Notes: a model not told the origin generated them from the letters alone. A DNA stretch of 64,000 nucleotides from Thiohalocapsa sp. PB-PSB1 (GCA_016745215.1 CP050890.1:2418001-2482000), one strand, 5' to 3'. Shown: positions 45,140-53,050, counted from the stretch's first letter. Numbers and translations: made by a program.

Positions 45140-45233
45140 TGCGTGTGCTTATTCTTTTTCTTGTTGATTGTTTATTTCAGCGCCGGTGCTGCTTTGTCTC
45201 GGGTGTGGTCTCTTCCAACGCGATAGCGTTTTA

Positions 45234-45340
45234 ATCTAACGTTTAGTTAACCTGCCGAGCCCGCGCCGGTCGGGCCGCGAGCGCGAAGCGCCGCGGTGCC
45301 CGACCGGCGCGAGCTCGGCAGGTTCAACGCCCTGTTAGAT
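45234..45340 (-). other. attC site 22 (transposase cassette copy 5)
   Basis: Core boxes atctaac and gttagat. One arm reads GAGCCCGCG while the other keeps CGCGAGCTC, leaving a mismatch not seen in attC 21. 45341-45599 as in the other copies. Confidence 0.88.
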
Positions 45341-45599
45341 TAAAACATTTTTTTGGTTCGCTTCGGTGTCCGTCTCAGCGAACCGCTATGTGGATTCTAC
45401 AACAGTCAAGCCCTGGGTGGGGCCTGGAAACTCCCGCTGATGTTGGCGCAGTTGCACGAGCAAGGCTCCGTTGCGCGCGCTCGGTCCCGCGGGCGCAGCG
45501 ATTTCGCATGGAGCACAACGGTTTTTCGCTCACCGCGGTCGCGTCGCAACATAGCAGCACTGTCCCGAGCCGATGCGGATCGAGTGGAGGAGATGTGCA

Positions 45600-46844
45600 T
45601 CAGGCCGCCTCGCACGCAAGCGGCGGGTCTTGGCCGCGAGCGGGTCCAATGGTGGGCGCAAGGTCGCGCTGACGTCGTAGCCGTCCGCCGCAGCTCGGGC
45701 AGACGTGGATGTCTTTGCCGGTCAGGTGTTGCAGCAAGACGTCGTAGGGCTCGCGCACTTTGGTCGTCGTCACCGGCGCTAGGCCAAGCAGCGCTTTGGC
45801 ACGATTGAGCTTGGTCGCGCGGTGTCCGCAGGCGAGCAGTCCGTAGTGGCGGATGCGGGTGAAGCGCGGCGGCAGGATGTGCAGCGTGAACCGCCGGATG
45901 AATTCGTTGGCGTCCAGCGTCATCACTTTGGTCTTGGCGCCGTCTTTATAGTCTTTCCAGGTGAAGGTGACTTTGCCGTCGGCAAGATTGAGGATGCGGT
46001 GGTTGCTGATGGCAATGCGGTGGGTGTATCGCCCGAGGTAGTCGATGATCTGTTGCGGTCCGCCGAACGGGGGTTTGGCGTAGACCACCCAGTCGTGCTC
46101 GCGCAGTGCCTTGCGCAACGCGGCGAAGTGCGCGCCCGGCGGTGTCTTCAGCTCGCCTATGGTATGCGCGTGCTCCAGGCGCTCGAGGTAGTTTCCGCGG
46201 AAGACCTTGGACAGCGCTTTGACCGGGAATAACCAGTCACGATGCGGGCAGGGTTTGAACTGTTCGCCATCGAACGTTAAAGCTCCGCCTGGGACGATGC
46301 AGTGCAGATGGATGTGGCGCTCCATCGTCTGGCCCCAGGTGTGCAGCACGGCGGTGATGCCGAGGGTTCCGTTCCAATGACGAGCGGCAAAGGCTTGCAG
46401 GGTGTCCGTTGCGCTGGCGAACAGCAGGTCGTAAATCAGTTTGTCGTTCCACCCCACCCAGTCGTTGATCGCATGCGGCAGCGTGAAGACGGTATGAAAA
46501 TAGGGCACCGGCAGCAGTTCGTCTTTGCGCGCTTCGATCCAGCGCGCTTTCTCCAGCCCTTGACATTTCGGGCAGTGGCGGTCGCGACAGGCGTTGTAGC
46601 TGTTGTAAAGGGTGCCGCAGTCAGTGCAGTAGTCGATGTGCCCGCCCAGCGCCGCGGTGCGGCAGTTTTGGATGGCACTGAGTACCTTGTGCACGTGCAG
46701 CGGATGGGAGTGCTCGTGCAGGGAGTCGGGCAAATGCGCGCGCAGGATGTCGGCGACTTCGAACGTCGGTCTCTGCTTGGAGCCGGAGTGCGTGTGTCCC
46801 GCTCTGTGATGGGGAGTTGGAGAGGAAAGGAATGGCGATGCCAT
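45600..46844 (-). CDS. IS91-family HUH transposase, cassette copy 5
   Basis: Identical in protein sequence to copy 4 and in tandem with it (cassette 45240-46945, 1705 bp). Being next to attI, it is the most recently inserted or duplicated cassette and the one nearest any Pc-type promoter. Intact motifs. Confidence 0.9.
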   Translation of the reverse strand: MASPFLSSPTPHHRAGHTHSGSKQRPTFEVADILRAHLPDSLHEHSHPLHVHKVLSAIQNCRTAALGGHIDYCTDCGTLYNSYNACRDRHCPKCQGLEKARWIEARKDELLPVPYFHTVFTLPHAINDWVGWNDKLIYDLLFASATDTLQAFAARHWNGTLGITAVLHTWGQTMERHIHLHCIVPGGALTFDGEQFKPCPHRDWLFPVKALSKVFRGNYLERLEHAHTIGELKTPPGAHFAALRKALREHDWVVYAKPPFGGPQQIIDYLGRYTHRIAISNHRILNLADGKVTFTWKDYKDGAKTKVMTLDANEFIRRFTLHILPPRFTRIRHYGLLACGHRATKLNRAKALLGLAPVTTTKVREPYDVLLQHLTGKDIHVCPSCGGRLRRQRDLAPTIGPARGQDPPLACEAA

Positions 46845-46938
46845 TGCGTGTGCTTATTCTTTTTCTTGTTGATTGTTTATTTCAGCGCCGGTGCTGCTTT
46901 GTCTCGGGTGTGGTCTCTTCCAACGCGATAGCGTTTTA

Positions 46939-47013
46939 ATCTAACGTTCATTAGACTTCAGACTATGTTAAATCTGCTAGACTTCCTGCAGTCTAACGCA
47001 AAAATATCCTACT
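46939..47013. other. attI region, cassette/platform junction
   Basis: ATCTAAC at 46939-46945 closes the first cassette. The 68 bp between it and the intI start contain repeated TAGACTT and the inverted pair TAGACT...AGTCTA (about 46979-46995) ending in GTCTAAC, as expected for attI accessory integrase sites. The exact attI core is G/TT at the ATCTAAC-GTT junction. Confidence 0.65.
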
Positions 47014-48438
47014 ATGTCAACCTCGCATCCACCCCGCAACCCCAAAGCCAGTTTGTCTAGGATGCGAAACGAAAACGGCAAACCAAGCGGCTGGGACCGT
47101 TATGCCGATCTTCTGCTTCGCAATCACGTGGCCGAGAAAGCTCGGCCCTGGTACATTCGTCACGCAAAGGCGTTTCTCGATACCATGCCAGTTGAGAAAT
47201 TGTCGCAGCTGACACTTGACGATATTGAGGGTTGGCTGCGTCAAACGTCGGCACGGCGCAAGCTCGATGCTTGGCAGTTCCGCCAAATGGTAGAGGCGGT
47301 GCAATTGCTCGTGGTTGATCTGGCGCAAGTTCCAGGCGGGAAATTGGTGGATTGGGATTGGTGGAAGCTGGCGGGCGAGGAGTTGTCGCAAGCGCATCCG
47401 ACGATTGCGCGCGAGCAGTCTCCGGAAGAGCTGGTCAAAGGGCTCACCGGATTGCGCTTCGCGCGCTCGTCCAAGGAGTTTCCGCTGTTGGCGGACCTCG
47501 CTCGAGTGTTGCGGACCAGACACTACTCGATCCGTACCGAACAGAGCTACGTGGATTGGTGTCGTCGATTCCTCGCTGCGTGCGACGGCAAAATCCCTGC
47601 TGACCTCGGACCCGCCGATGTACAACGTTTCCTCACCAACCTGGCCGTGGAACGCAATGTGGCGGCGAGCACGCAGAATCTGGCGTTCAATGCGGTGGCA
47701 TTTTTATTCAAGGAGGTGCTCAGGCGTCCGCTCGATGACATCGACTTTCGGCGCGCGAAGCGCCCGGCACGGTTGCCTGTGGTCCTTACCCGCCAAGAGA
47801 TCGCGGTTGTGCTCAAGGAATTGGATGGAGTTTATCGCTTGATGACGGAGCTGATGTATGGAACTGGAATGCGGCTGATGGAGTGTGTACGGCTACGCGT
47901 GCTAGATGTGGATTTTGGCAACGGCTTGATTGTGGTCCGCAATGCCAAGGGAGGCAAGGACCGCGTGGTGCCCCTGCCGCAACGATGTCGCGAGCCGCTC
48001 GAGCAGCATTTGTTGAGCGTCAAGGCGCAGCACCAAGAAGACTTGGCCAGCGGAGCGGGAGCCGTGTTTCTGCCTGATGCCCTGGCTCGCAAGGCGCCCA
48101 ACGCACCACGCGAGTGGATCTGGCAGTACGTGTTCCCGAGTTCGACGCTATCGACCGATCCCAAGTCGGGACAGGTTCGGCGTCATCATCTGCACGAGTC
48201 GAGTCTTCAGCGCAAGGTCGGTGCCGCGGGACGTGCGGCGGGCATCCCGAAATCTGTCAACACCCACGCCTTGAGGCACTCGTTCGCGACCCATCTGTTG
48301 GAGGCGGGTTACGACATCCGCACCGTGCAAGAGCTTCTGGGTCATGCGGATGTGTCAACCACGATGATCTATACCCATGTGATGAACCGGCCGGGTGTGC
48401 TGCCGGTCAACAGTCCGGTGGATGAGCTTGGGGATTGA
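47014..48438 (+). CDS. intI: Integron integrase, long form
   Basis: A 474-residue tyrosine recombinase that joins attC to attI. Catalytic residues: R287 (GTGMRLMECVR), H418-x2-R421 (HALRHSFATHLL), H444 (LLGHADV) and Y453 (TTMIYTHV). The integron-specific patch around APREWIWQYVFPSSTLS is present, which separates IntI from XerC/D. The core-binding domain begins near residue 155 (FPLLADLARVLRTRHYSIRTEQSYV). The preceding ~150 residues (YADLLLRNHVAEKARPWYIRHAKAFLDTM...) are an extra domain resembling another core-binding fold, not found in ~320-residue class 1 integrases. Intact. Confidence 0.95.
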   Translation: MSTSHPPRNPKASLSRMRNENGKPSGWDRYADLLLRNHVAEKARPWYIRHAKAFLDTMPVEKLSQLTLDDIEGWLRQTSARRKLDAWQFRQMVEAVQLLVVDLAQVPGGKLVDWDWWKLAGEELSQAHPTIAREQSPEELVKGLTGLRFARSSKEFPLLADLARVLRTRHYSIRTEQSYVDWCRRFLAACDGKIPADLGPADVQRFLTNLAVERNVAASTQNLAFNAVAFLFKEVLRRPLDDIDFRRAKRPARLPVVLTRQEIAVVLKELDGVYRLMTELMYGTGMRLMECVRLRVLDVDFGNGLIVVRNAKGGKDRVVPLPQRCREPLEQHLLSVKAQHQEDLASGAGAVFLPDALARKAPNAPREWIWQYVFPSSTLSTDPKSGQVRRHHLHESSLQRKVGAAGRAAGIPKSVNTHALRHSFATHLLEAGYDIRTVQELLGHADVSTTMIYTHVMNRPGVLPVNSPVDELGD

Positions 48439-48537
48439 CGGATACGCGTGCTGAGCCAGCAGCAGGGGCTTGAAAAAACTTGACTTGTTTTGTTAGACCT
48501 GATTGCGTCGCTCGCGTTATCCCGTCGCTGAAGATTC

Positions 48538-49222
48538 TCAACGGGATCTGGCATCGTTCAATAAGACTTTAAGACGCTCAATCTCTGCAAGGGCTGCTTC
48601 TTTTTCTGCTCGTTCGCGCTCTGTCTCGTCGCCTTCGCGTTGTTCGGATGCAAGCGCTTGCTCCTTCTCTGCGCGTTCACGTTCCTTTTCGGTGCGTTCG
48701 CGCTGTTCGGACACAAGCGCCTGCTCTTTCTCCGCACGCTCACGTTCCTTCTCCGCGGGCTCGCGCATTTGCTCGGCCTCAATGACTTGGATATGCCGTG
48801 CGCTGCTCTTCTGCTGGCGGAGATAGTTTTGGCGCGCCTGGTAGGTATGATAGGCACGGTCCTTTTCGGAAAACTGTTCAACGATGCTCATAACCTGTTG
48901 CATCTCCGGGGTTTGTATCCGCTTCGGCGGGTTCGCCGGGTCGAGATGCTCGCCCTCGATAAAGCATGTCAGCACAATTACGGGGACAGTTTACTTAATT
49001 GCTCGAACGGTAGAAAACGGGGACAGACCACCTTTTTTCAGCATGACCGCGATTCTGTAAATCGTGGAAAACGTGGTCTGTCCCCGTTTTCCTCTTGTCC
49101 CCGTTTTCCTCTTCATAAATTGCTTTCGAGCTGTCAAGGCTGTTCGGATCGTGATAAAGCGGGGAATTTAGCAGCTTGACAAACAGAATATCGCGCAGCC
49201 AGCCGGCGATGGAATAACTCAT
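48538..49222 (-). pseudogene. Gene broken by a REP-type insertion; coiled-coil C-terminus
   Basis: The N-terminal piece from 49222 (MSYSIAGWLRDILFVKLLNSPLYHDPNSLDSS) and a C-terminal piece (VIVLTCFIEGEHLDPANPPKRIQTPEMQQVMSIVEQFSEKDRAYHTYQARQNYLRQQK, then Glu/Arg/Lys heptad-like repeats such as ERERAEKEQAL) are separated by REP-like sequence at 48985-49110. The C-terminal 90 residues should form a coiled coil. It resembles the tails of Rpn-like nuclease/transposase proteins, but this is not certain. 48439-48537 shows nothing. Confidence 0.5.
48985..49110. repeat. Palindromic REP-like element
   Basis: AACGGGGACAGACCACCTTTTTTCAGCATGACCGCGATTCTGTAAATCG-type sequence: its end CGTGGTCTGTCCCCGTTTTC is the inverse of its start, forming a long foldback. 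It matches the exon-side sequence around the group II intron at 50898-51719. Confidence 0.7.
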
Positions 49223-49263
49223 GGCGGTGCCATTCTAAGGTGTTTCTTCATTGTTGTTTCCAA

Positions 49264-49325
49264 GCCGAACGTCAAGTCTCAGCGGCGCGCGCCTTTGGCA
49301 CGTCCGCTGTAGGCGCATGTTAGCC
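49264..49325 (-). other. attC-like site 23 (right array)
   Basis: Short 62-bp site with boxes gccgaac and gttagcc and weak inner pairing (AGCGGCG / CGTCCGCT). Same polarity as the left array although it lies beyond the 3' end of intI. Confidence 0.6.
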
Positions 49326-49330
49326 ATTTA

Positions 49331-50323
49331 GAGACTGTATGGGAACTAAACCACTGATTTGGCGTCTAAAAAATCTGAAAAACTAAACGATTTAATACGA
49401 TTTTCCCTTTTTTATTCGGAGAAATCAAGATGACTTCAGATAATGTTCATACACCTGTACGCTATCCAAGTGACCTGTCAGACGAAGAATGGGCAATCAT
49501 CGAGCAAGTCTTGAACGAACTTGACCCGTATAAGACAGGGCGCCGCCGTGATTCGAATCTACGCGAGATTCTGAATGCCATTTTCTATTTGAATAAGACA
49601 GGCTGCCCTTGGCGTTATTTACCGAAAGATTTTCCTCCTTACACCCTTGTCAATTACTACTATAACAAGTGGACACACAGTGGTTTGCTGGAGCAAATCA
49701 ATGCAGAGCTACGGGCGCGTTTGCGCCAAATGAAAGGCCGAAATCCCGATCCAAGTGGCGCCATCATTGATAGCCAAAGTGTCAAAGGGACACCGGAGTC
49801 ATCGGTCGAATCCGGCTTCGATGGTGGTAAGCTTGTCAAGGGCCGGAAGCGACATATCGTCGTTGATACAATAGGTTGCCTGCTTGTCGTCTACGTGCAT
49901 GCAGCTAATGTGTATGACGGAAAAGCAGCTCGTGAAATTCTCACGCGTCTATTCGTGCTCCTGCAGAGTGTAAAGCATATTTGGGCTGATTGCGGCTATA
50001 TGGGCAAAGAGCTTTTTAATTGGGTATTATCTGAATTTAATTGCACCCTCGAGATTGTAAAGAGGCAGAAAAGAAAGAAAGGTTTTCATGTATTGCCGCG
50101 TCGCTGGGTCGTGGAGCGCACATTTGCTTGGCTTGGCCGGTCTCGTCGACTGAGTAAAGATTATGAAAGAGAACCGAGATCAAGTGAGTCACAGGTCTAT
50201 CTTGCATCGTCACGTTTATTGCTCCGTCAAATTTGTAATAATCAAATAGCTTATGAGTAGACTATTCGAATTTATTGCGTTGTTTAGGTCGAACATTAAA
50301 GAAAATAGTTTTCATACAGCGTC
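49331..50323. mobile_element. IS5-type insertion sequence, complete
   Basis: Imperfect 18-bp ends GAGACTGTATGGGAACTA (49331) and the inverse of GACGCTGTATGAAAACTA (to 50323), 14 of 18 matching, flanked by TTA duplicated at 49328-49330 and 50324-50326. TNA-type target duplications fit the IS1031 branch of IS5. It separates the gene 50352-50723 from its attC. Confidence 0.8.
49430..50260 (+). CDS. IS5-family transposase
   Basis: A 276-residue DDE transposase: RYPSDLSDEEWAIIEQVL at the N-terminus, catalytic Asp in AIIDSQSVKGTPESS, second Asp in WADCGYMG, and Glu in VVERTFAWLGRSRRLSKDYE. Typical length for the family, no frameshift. Contained in the 49331-50323 element. AT-richer than the chromosome, so likely acquired from another lineage. 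Confidence 0.92.
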   Translation: MTSDNVHTPVRYPSDLSDEEWAIIEQVLNELDPYKTGRRRDSNLREILNAIFYLNKTGCPWRYLPKDFPPYTLVNYYYNKWTHSGLLEQINAELRARLRQMKGRNPDPSGAIIDSQSVKGTPESSVESGFDGGKLVKGRKRHIVVDTIGCLLVVYVHAANVYDGKAAREILTRLFVLLQSVKHIWADCGYMGKELFNWVLSEFNCTLEIVKRQKRKKGFHVLPRRWVVERTFAWLGRSRRLSKDYEREPRSSESQVYLASSRLLLRQICNNQIAYE

Positions 50324-50351
50324 TTAATACCTTTGACATTTAATAAAAATG

Positions 50352-50723
50352 CTATTTTTTACGCATCTTATAGTTAGATATCAGTCTAGATATTAACGTA
50401 TCAACACTACAACCTTCACTATCAGCCAAGTCATTAAGCTTCATATAATTAGTATTTGAAATCTTTTTATCTAAGATTTTCACATTCCCATCATTCCAAC
50501 GCAGAACGCCTCTTCCATCAAGTATGAATTTCTCAGGATAAAGATTGGCTGCTTTCTTCTTGGTTTCACTCCATGCTGCGTTAATATCTCTGGTTGTCGA
50601 CATTTGGCCAACCATACCAAGCCGTAACGTAACATTTTCTTTTAGGTTAGTTGTTCCTGATGGAAATTCCGAAAGAACTTCTAACATCATTTTTGAAAGT
50701 TTACCTTTAGATAATAAAGCCAT
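50352..50723 (-). CDS. Unknown cassette protein, possible DNA-binding C-terminus
   Basis: A 123-residue, Lys-rich protein (MALLSKGKLSKMMLEVLSEFPSGTTNLKENVTLRLGMVGQMSTTRDINAAWSETKKKAANLYPEKF). The C-terminal YMKLNDLADSEGCSVDTLISRLISNYKMRKK looks like a short helix-turn-helix or ribbon-helix-helix region. AT-rich; sits between attC 24 and the IS5 element that separates it from attC 23. No family is recognised. Confidence 0.6.
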   Translation of the reverse strand: MALLSKGKLSKMMLEVLSEFPSGTTNLKENVTLRLGMVGQMSTTRDINAAWSETKKKAANLYPEKFILDGRGVLRWNDGNVKILDKKISNTNYMKLNDLADSEGCSVDTLISRLISNYKMRKK

Positions 50724-50756
50724 AGAAGTGACAGCCGAGGATTTTTTCTATTTGGG

Positions 50757-50843
50757 GCTAACTATAATGCATCAGCCGCCATCCAAAGTGGCTTGAGTGA
50801 AGCGAGCGGCACTTTGGATGGCGGCTGAATGCTCTCGTTAGCC
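50757..50843 (-). other. attC site 24 (right array)
   Basis: Core boxes ggctaac and gttagcc, perfect complements; stem CATCAGCCGCCATCCAAAGT / ACTTTGGATGGCGGCTGAATG. A textbook attC. Confidence 0.9.
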
Positions 50844-50897
50844 TAAGTTTAACATCATAAAGCATAAAGTCTTTATAATAGGGGAAAAACGGGGACA

Positions 50898-51719
50898 GTG
50901 CGGCCTGGCAAGGCCGCGTGTTCTAGCGGGTGAGAGTCCCGCCTGGGTAATCGTGAGCCGCGAGCCCAGTATCGAGCCTTGCGGCGCGGGTGGTAACAGC
51001 CGCGTCGATGCTTCGGCTGATAAGCAGGCGAGGTGCAAAGGTAACGGGTGGAGCCGACCCTGAAGGTGTTGAGCCCCGAAAATTTTGGTTGGAGAATGCC
51101 GACGGGTTTGGCCCCCCGGCAGGCAACAACCCGTGTCGCGCTCTGGCGAGCGGCACGGACACTCCCCGGGGTCCTAGGGCCGTGTCGAGCCTGACATTGA
51201 GAGCACGTGGTAACCAGGGAGATCCGCGCATCGGTCCGCTGGAGGCGGGCACCCGCGAACAAGTGTAAAGGCGAGGACGCGGGCGGTGGTGCGTGGAACT
51301 CGGAGCCACCCATACGAGCTGTGACGCCTGGTAATGCGGGTCGAGCAAAGGGGTGGCGGCCCGAGATAACGCGAGAGTGAAACACGGCCCTACACCGAGA
51401 GGATTCTGCCCGTGACACTGACGCTCGCGCGTTTCACGCAGTTGGCGCGGCTGCCCTTGGGGCGGTGCGCGGGAAGCTCTGCACTGCGGCGGCTGCCGTC
51501 TGTGGGGAGTCGACAGGGCGCCAGATCGCTTCCCTGTTCCACTGCGAAAGGCTTGGGCTGGGAGCCGGATGGTGTAACACTCCAAGTCCGGTTCTGCGAG
51601 GAGCCGGGAACGAACCGACGCATGGCGGAGATATTGCGGCACCGCCGGGAAACCAGGCGGCAACCCGATAAAGCAAACGTCTGCCTACACGTCGGCAAGG
51701 ACCCGGCTTATTTCCCGAC
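50898..51719 (+). ncRNA. ORF-less group II intron
   Basis: Starts GTGCGGCC with the 5' hairpin GCGGCCTGGCAAGGCCGC and TAGCGGGTGAGAGTCCCGC, the domain I layout of bacterial group II introns. At 51562-51594, GAGCCGGAT...GTCCGGTTC forms the 33-nt domain V hairpin. The region between (domain IV) has no reverse-transcriptase gene, so mobility would need a maturase in trans. The 3' end is either 51716 or 51719; GTCGG...CCGAC at 51691-51719 could be the terminal hairpin. It lies inside a REP-like palindrome, with GGGGACA on its left and GACCACG on its right. Confidence 0.75.
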
Positions 51720-51790
51720 CACGTTTTCCACGTTTTACAGAATCGCGCTCATGCTGAAAAAGGTGGTCTGTCCCCGTTTTCCGCCGTTTT
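51717..51790. repeat. REP-like palindrome, right part, split by the intron
   Basis: GACCACGTTTTCCACG...GGTGGTCTGTCCCCGTTTTC matches the inverse of 49010-49110. Its missing left part (AAACGGGGACA) lies at 50887-50897, directly before the intron. Confidence 0.7.
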
Positions 51791-51792
51791 CC

Positions 51793-51879
51793 GTTAAGCG
51801 CAGCCCGCCGCCAACTGGCCAGCCGCCCGCGTCAGCGGCGGCTGGCCAGTTGGCGGTCGGGCTTGCGCGCTCGTTAGGG
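51793..51879 (-). other. attC site 25 (right array), left box lost
   Basis: Stem CCGCCAACTGGCCAGCCGCC / GGCGGCTGGCCAGTTGGCGG and right box gttaggg. The left box is cut after GTTAAGC by the REP-like element. It overlaps the last codons of the DUF2442 gene. Confidence 0.8.
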
Positions 51880-52164
51880 CATTGGTTGGCCGTGCTGCCA
51901 TATTTCATACTCGCTGATGTCGATGTCGGAGTTCCATGAGAGGGCATATCCGCCTTCTTCGATCTTGACGTTTCTGAAGAACGCCTCGTCCTTGAGCGGA
52001 GCGAACATATCGCGTTCTGTCAGCGGCAGTACGCTGTAGGACCTCCGAGCACCATCTGAAAAGCACACCAGAAGCGTGTGCCCAGGCGCGGTTGTTACTG
52101 ACTGGATGGTGGGAACCTTTATCATTTCAGGGGAGGGGGCTTTTTGAACTCTTGTGTTTTCCAC
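51874..52164 (-). CDS. DUF2442-family protein
   Basis: A 96-residue protein: KVPTIQSVTTAPGHTLLVCFSDGARRSYSVLPL, then FAPLKDEAFFRNVKIEEGGYALSWNSDIDISEYEIWQHG. This matches DUF2442 proteins, usually encoded next to DUF4160 proteins in what is thought to be a toxin-antitoxin-like pair. The stop lies inside attC 25. 108 bp separate it from the DUF4160 gene. Confidence 0.88.
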   Translation of the reverse strand: MENTRVQKAPSPEMIKVPTIQSVTTAPGHTLLVCFSDGARRSYSVLPLTERDMFAPLKDEAFFRNVKIEEGGYALSWNSDIDISEYEIWQHGQPMP

Positions 52165-52271
52165 ATCTTAGCTATAGTCCTCTCACGTGACATCAAATCT
52201 GCCCCTTTCGTTTAGGGCCAGCACTCACGCACCAAAAACAAAAGGGCATATCTGGTTATCATGTTGAGTGA

Positions 52272-52472
52272 CTATAAGTCAGCCTGATACTCCGTCGCCC
52301 ATTCCGACACCAATTTCTTTGCCCGCGGCGGGAGATCGCCTTCGATCATTTCAAGTGTCTCGATATCGAACAGCGCGTTGCGCTCTCCGTACACCGCATG
52401 GAAATGCGGAGGCGGATGGTCGCCGAAGAACAGCTTGATGATGATTCCGTAGAAGCGTGTAATCTCAGGCAT
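52272..52472 (-). CDS. DUF4160-family protein
   Basis: A 66-residue protein: MPEITRFYGIIIKLFFGDHPPPHFHAVYGERNALFDIETLEMIEGDLPPRAKKLVSEWATEYQADL. DHPPPHFH is the family signature. Start at 52472 by alignment; the longer frame to 52556 reads through attC 26. Forms the upstream half of a DUF4160-DUF2442 pair, a putative toxin-antitoxin system of unproven mechanism. Confidence 0.88.
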   Translation of the reverse strand: MPEITRFYGIIIKLFFGDHPPPHFHAVYGERNALFDIETLEMIEGDLPPRAKKLVSEWATEYQADL

Positions 52473-52490
52473 GGGACTGTGTCTTGTCGT

Positions 52491-52552
52491 GCCCAAAGTC
52501 ATGGCCAGCCCGCGCCGTTCGGCGTCGGAGCTAGGCCGCTTGTTGGGCATAA
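52491..52552 (-). other. attC-like site 26 (right array)
   Basis: Short 62-bp site with right box gttgggc and left box gcccaaa (mutated from gcccaac). Inner arms GGCCAGCCCGCGCC / GGCGTCGGAGCTAGGCC. It directly follows the broken hicA. Confidence 0.65.
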
Positions 52553-52737
52553 TCACTGCTGCGGAACCTCTAACTGGCTACGGATGAGCCTGCAGAGACT
52601 CTTCCGAATCTCGGGATGTCGCGGAACAGGCGCCTGCTTACGGTCGCTGGATTTGCATAAATGTCGTGGCGACTACCGTGACGCTTCAGGTAACAACCTG
52701 CTGCGGTCAGCTCCTTCACGAACTGCGCACGTTTCAT
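52553..52737 (-). pseudogene. hicA: HicA toxin, frameshifted
   Basis: From the ATG at 52737: MKRAQFVKELTAAGCYLKRHGSRHDIYANP, then a shift to RKQAPVPRHPEIRKSLCRLIRSQLEVPQQ with a stop at 52553. Together these give a normal HicA mRNA interferase (catalytic His in HDIY, C-terminal PVPRHPEI). The frameshift should inactivate it, leaving hicB without a partner. It overlaps hicB by ATGA. Confidence 0.82.
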
Positions 52738-52943
52738 GCAACTTCCAGCGAGATCCCTTTGGTGCGCGCAGGCGGATGATTTCCGGCTCTGTCATCCTGC
52801 GAAATCAGCTGATAGGCGTCGGCAATATTTTCTTCCAGTTCTTCAAGTGTTTCGCCTTGGCTGAACACTCCTGGAACTTCCTTCAGTTTGCCAACGAACC
52901 AGCCATCGTCTTCCCAGAACTCAAGGGTAAATTCGTGTTTCAT
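52734..52943 (-). CDS. hicB: HicB-family antitoxin
   Basis: A 69-residue protein: MKHEFTLEFWEDDGWFVGKLKEVPGVFSQGETLEELEENIADAYQLISQDDRA, the partial RNase-H-like fold of HicB antitoxins. The start at 52943 gives the standard N-terminus and follows an AGGT ribosome site. It precedes a frameshifted hicA, an order seen in many hicBA pairs. It may be functional but orphaned. Confidence 0.88.
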   Translation of the reverse strand: MKHEFTLEFWEDDGWFVGKLKEVPGVFSQGETLEELEENIADAYQLISQDDRAGNHPPARTKGISLEVA

Positions 52944-52976
52944 CAAGGTTACCTCTTTGAGGTAGCTGCTTTCGAG

Positions 52977-53050
52977 GCCCAACAGTTAAATGTACCGCTG
53001 CCTGTGCTAAACGTGCTAGGCAGGGCCTCGGCACATGTACTAAACTTAAC
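52977..53050 (-). other. Cassette boundary with degenerate attC
   Basis: Box gcccaac at 52977-52983 marks the start of the hicBA cassette. Beyond it, GCTGCCTGTGC / GCACG...GGCAGGGC and TGTAC/GTACT arms can pair, but no clear second box is present. Possibly a decayed attC. 53051-53330 shows nothing recognisable. Confidence 0.4.

Larger units (their letters stand above)
12394..48438 (-). mobile_element. Chromosomal integron: intI plus leftward cassette array
   Basis: An integron integrase at 47014-48438 (+) reads away from an array of about 22 attC sites between 12408 and 45340. In nearly every cassette the gene lies on the - strand with its attC on its left (3') side, the canonical polarity for an array growing from an attI next to the intI 5' end. 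Boundary sequences follow the RYYYAAC/GTTRRRY core rule, commonly GTTGGGC, GTTAGGC, GTTAGAT. The attC sites fall into a few sequence subfamilies. The array contains later insertions: a RAYT relic, an IS91 remnant and palindromic elements. Confidence 0.9.

Noticed and set aside
46946..47013. LexA box in front of intI.
   Set aside because: The best candidate is CTG-N12-CAG; the known gammaproteobacterial box needs CTG-N10-CAG.
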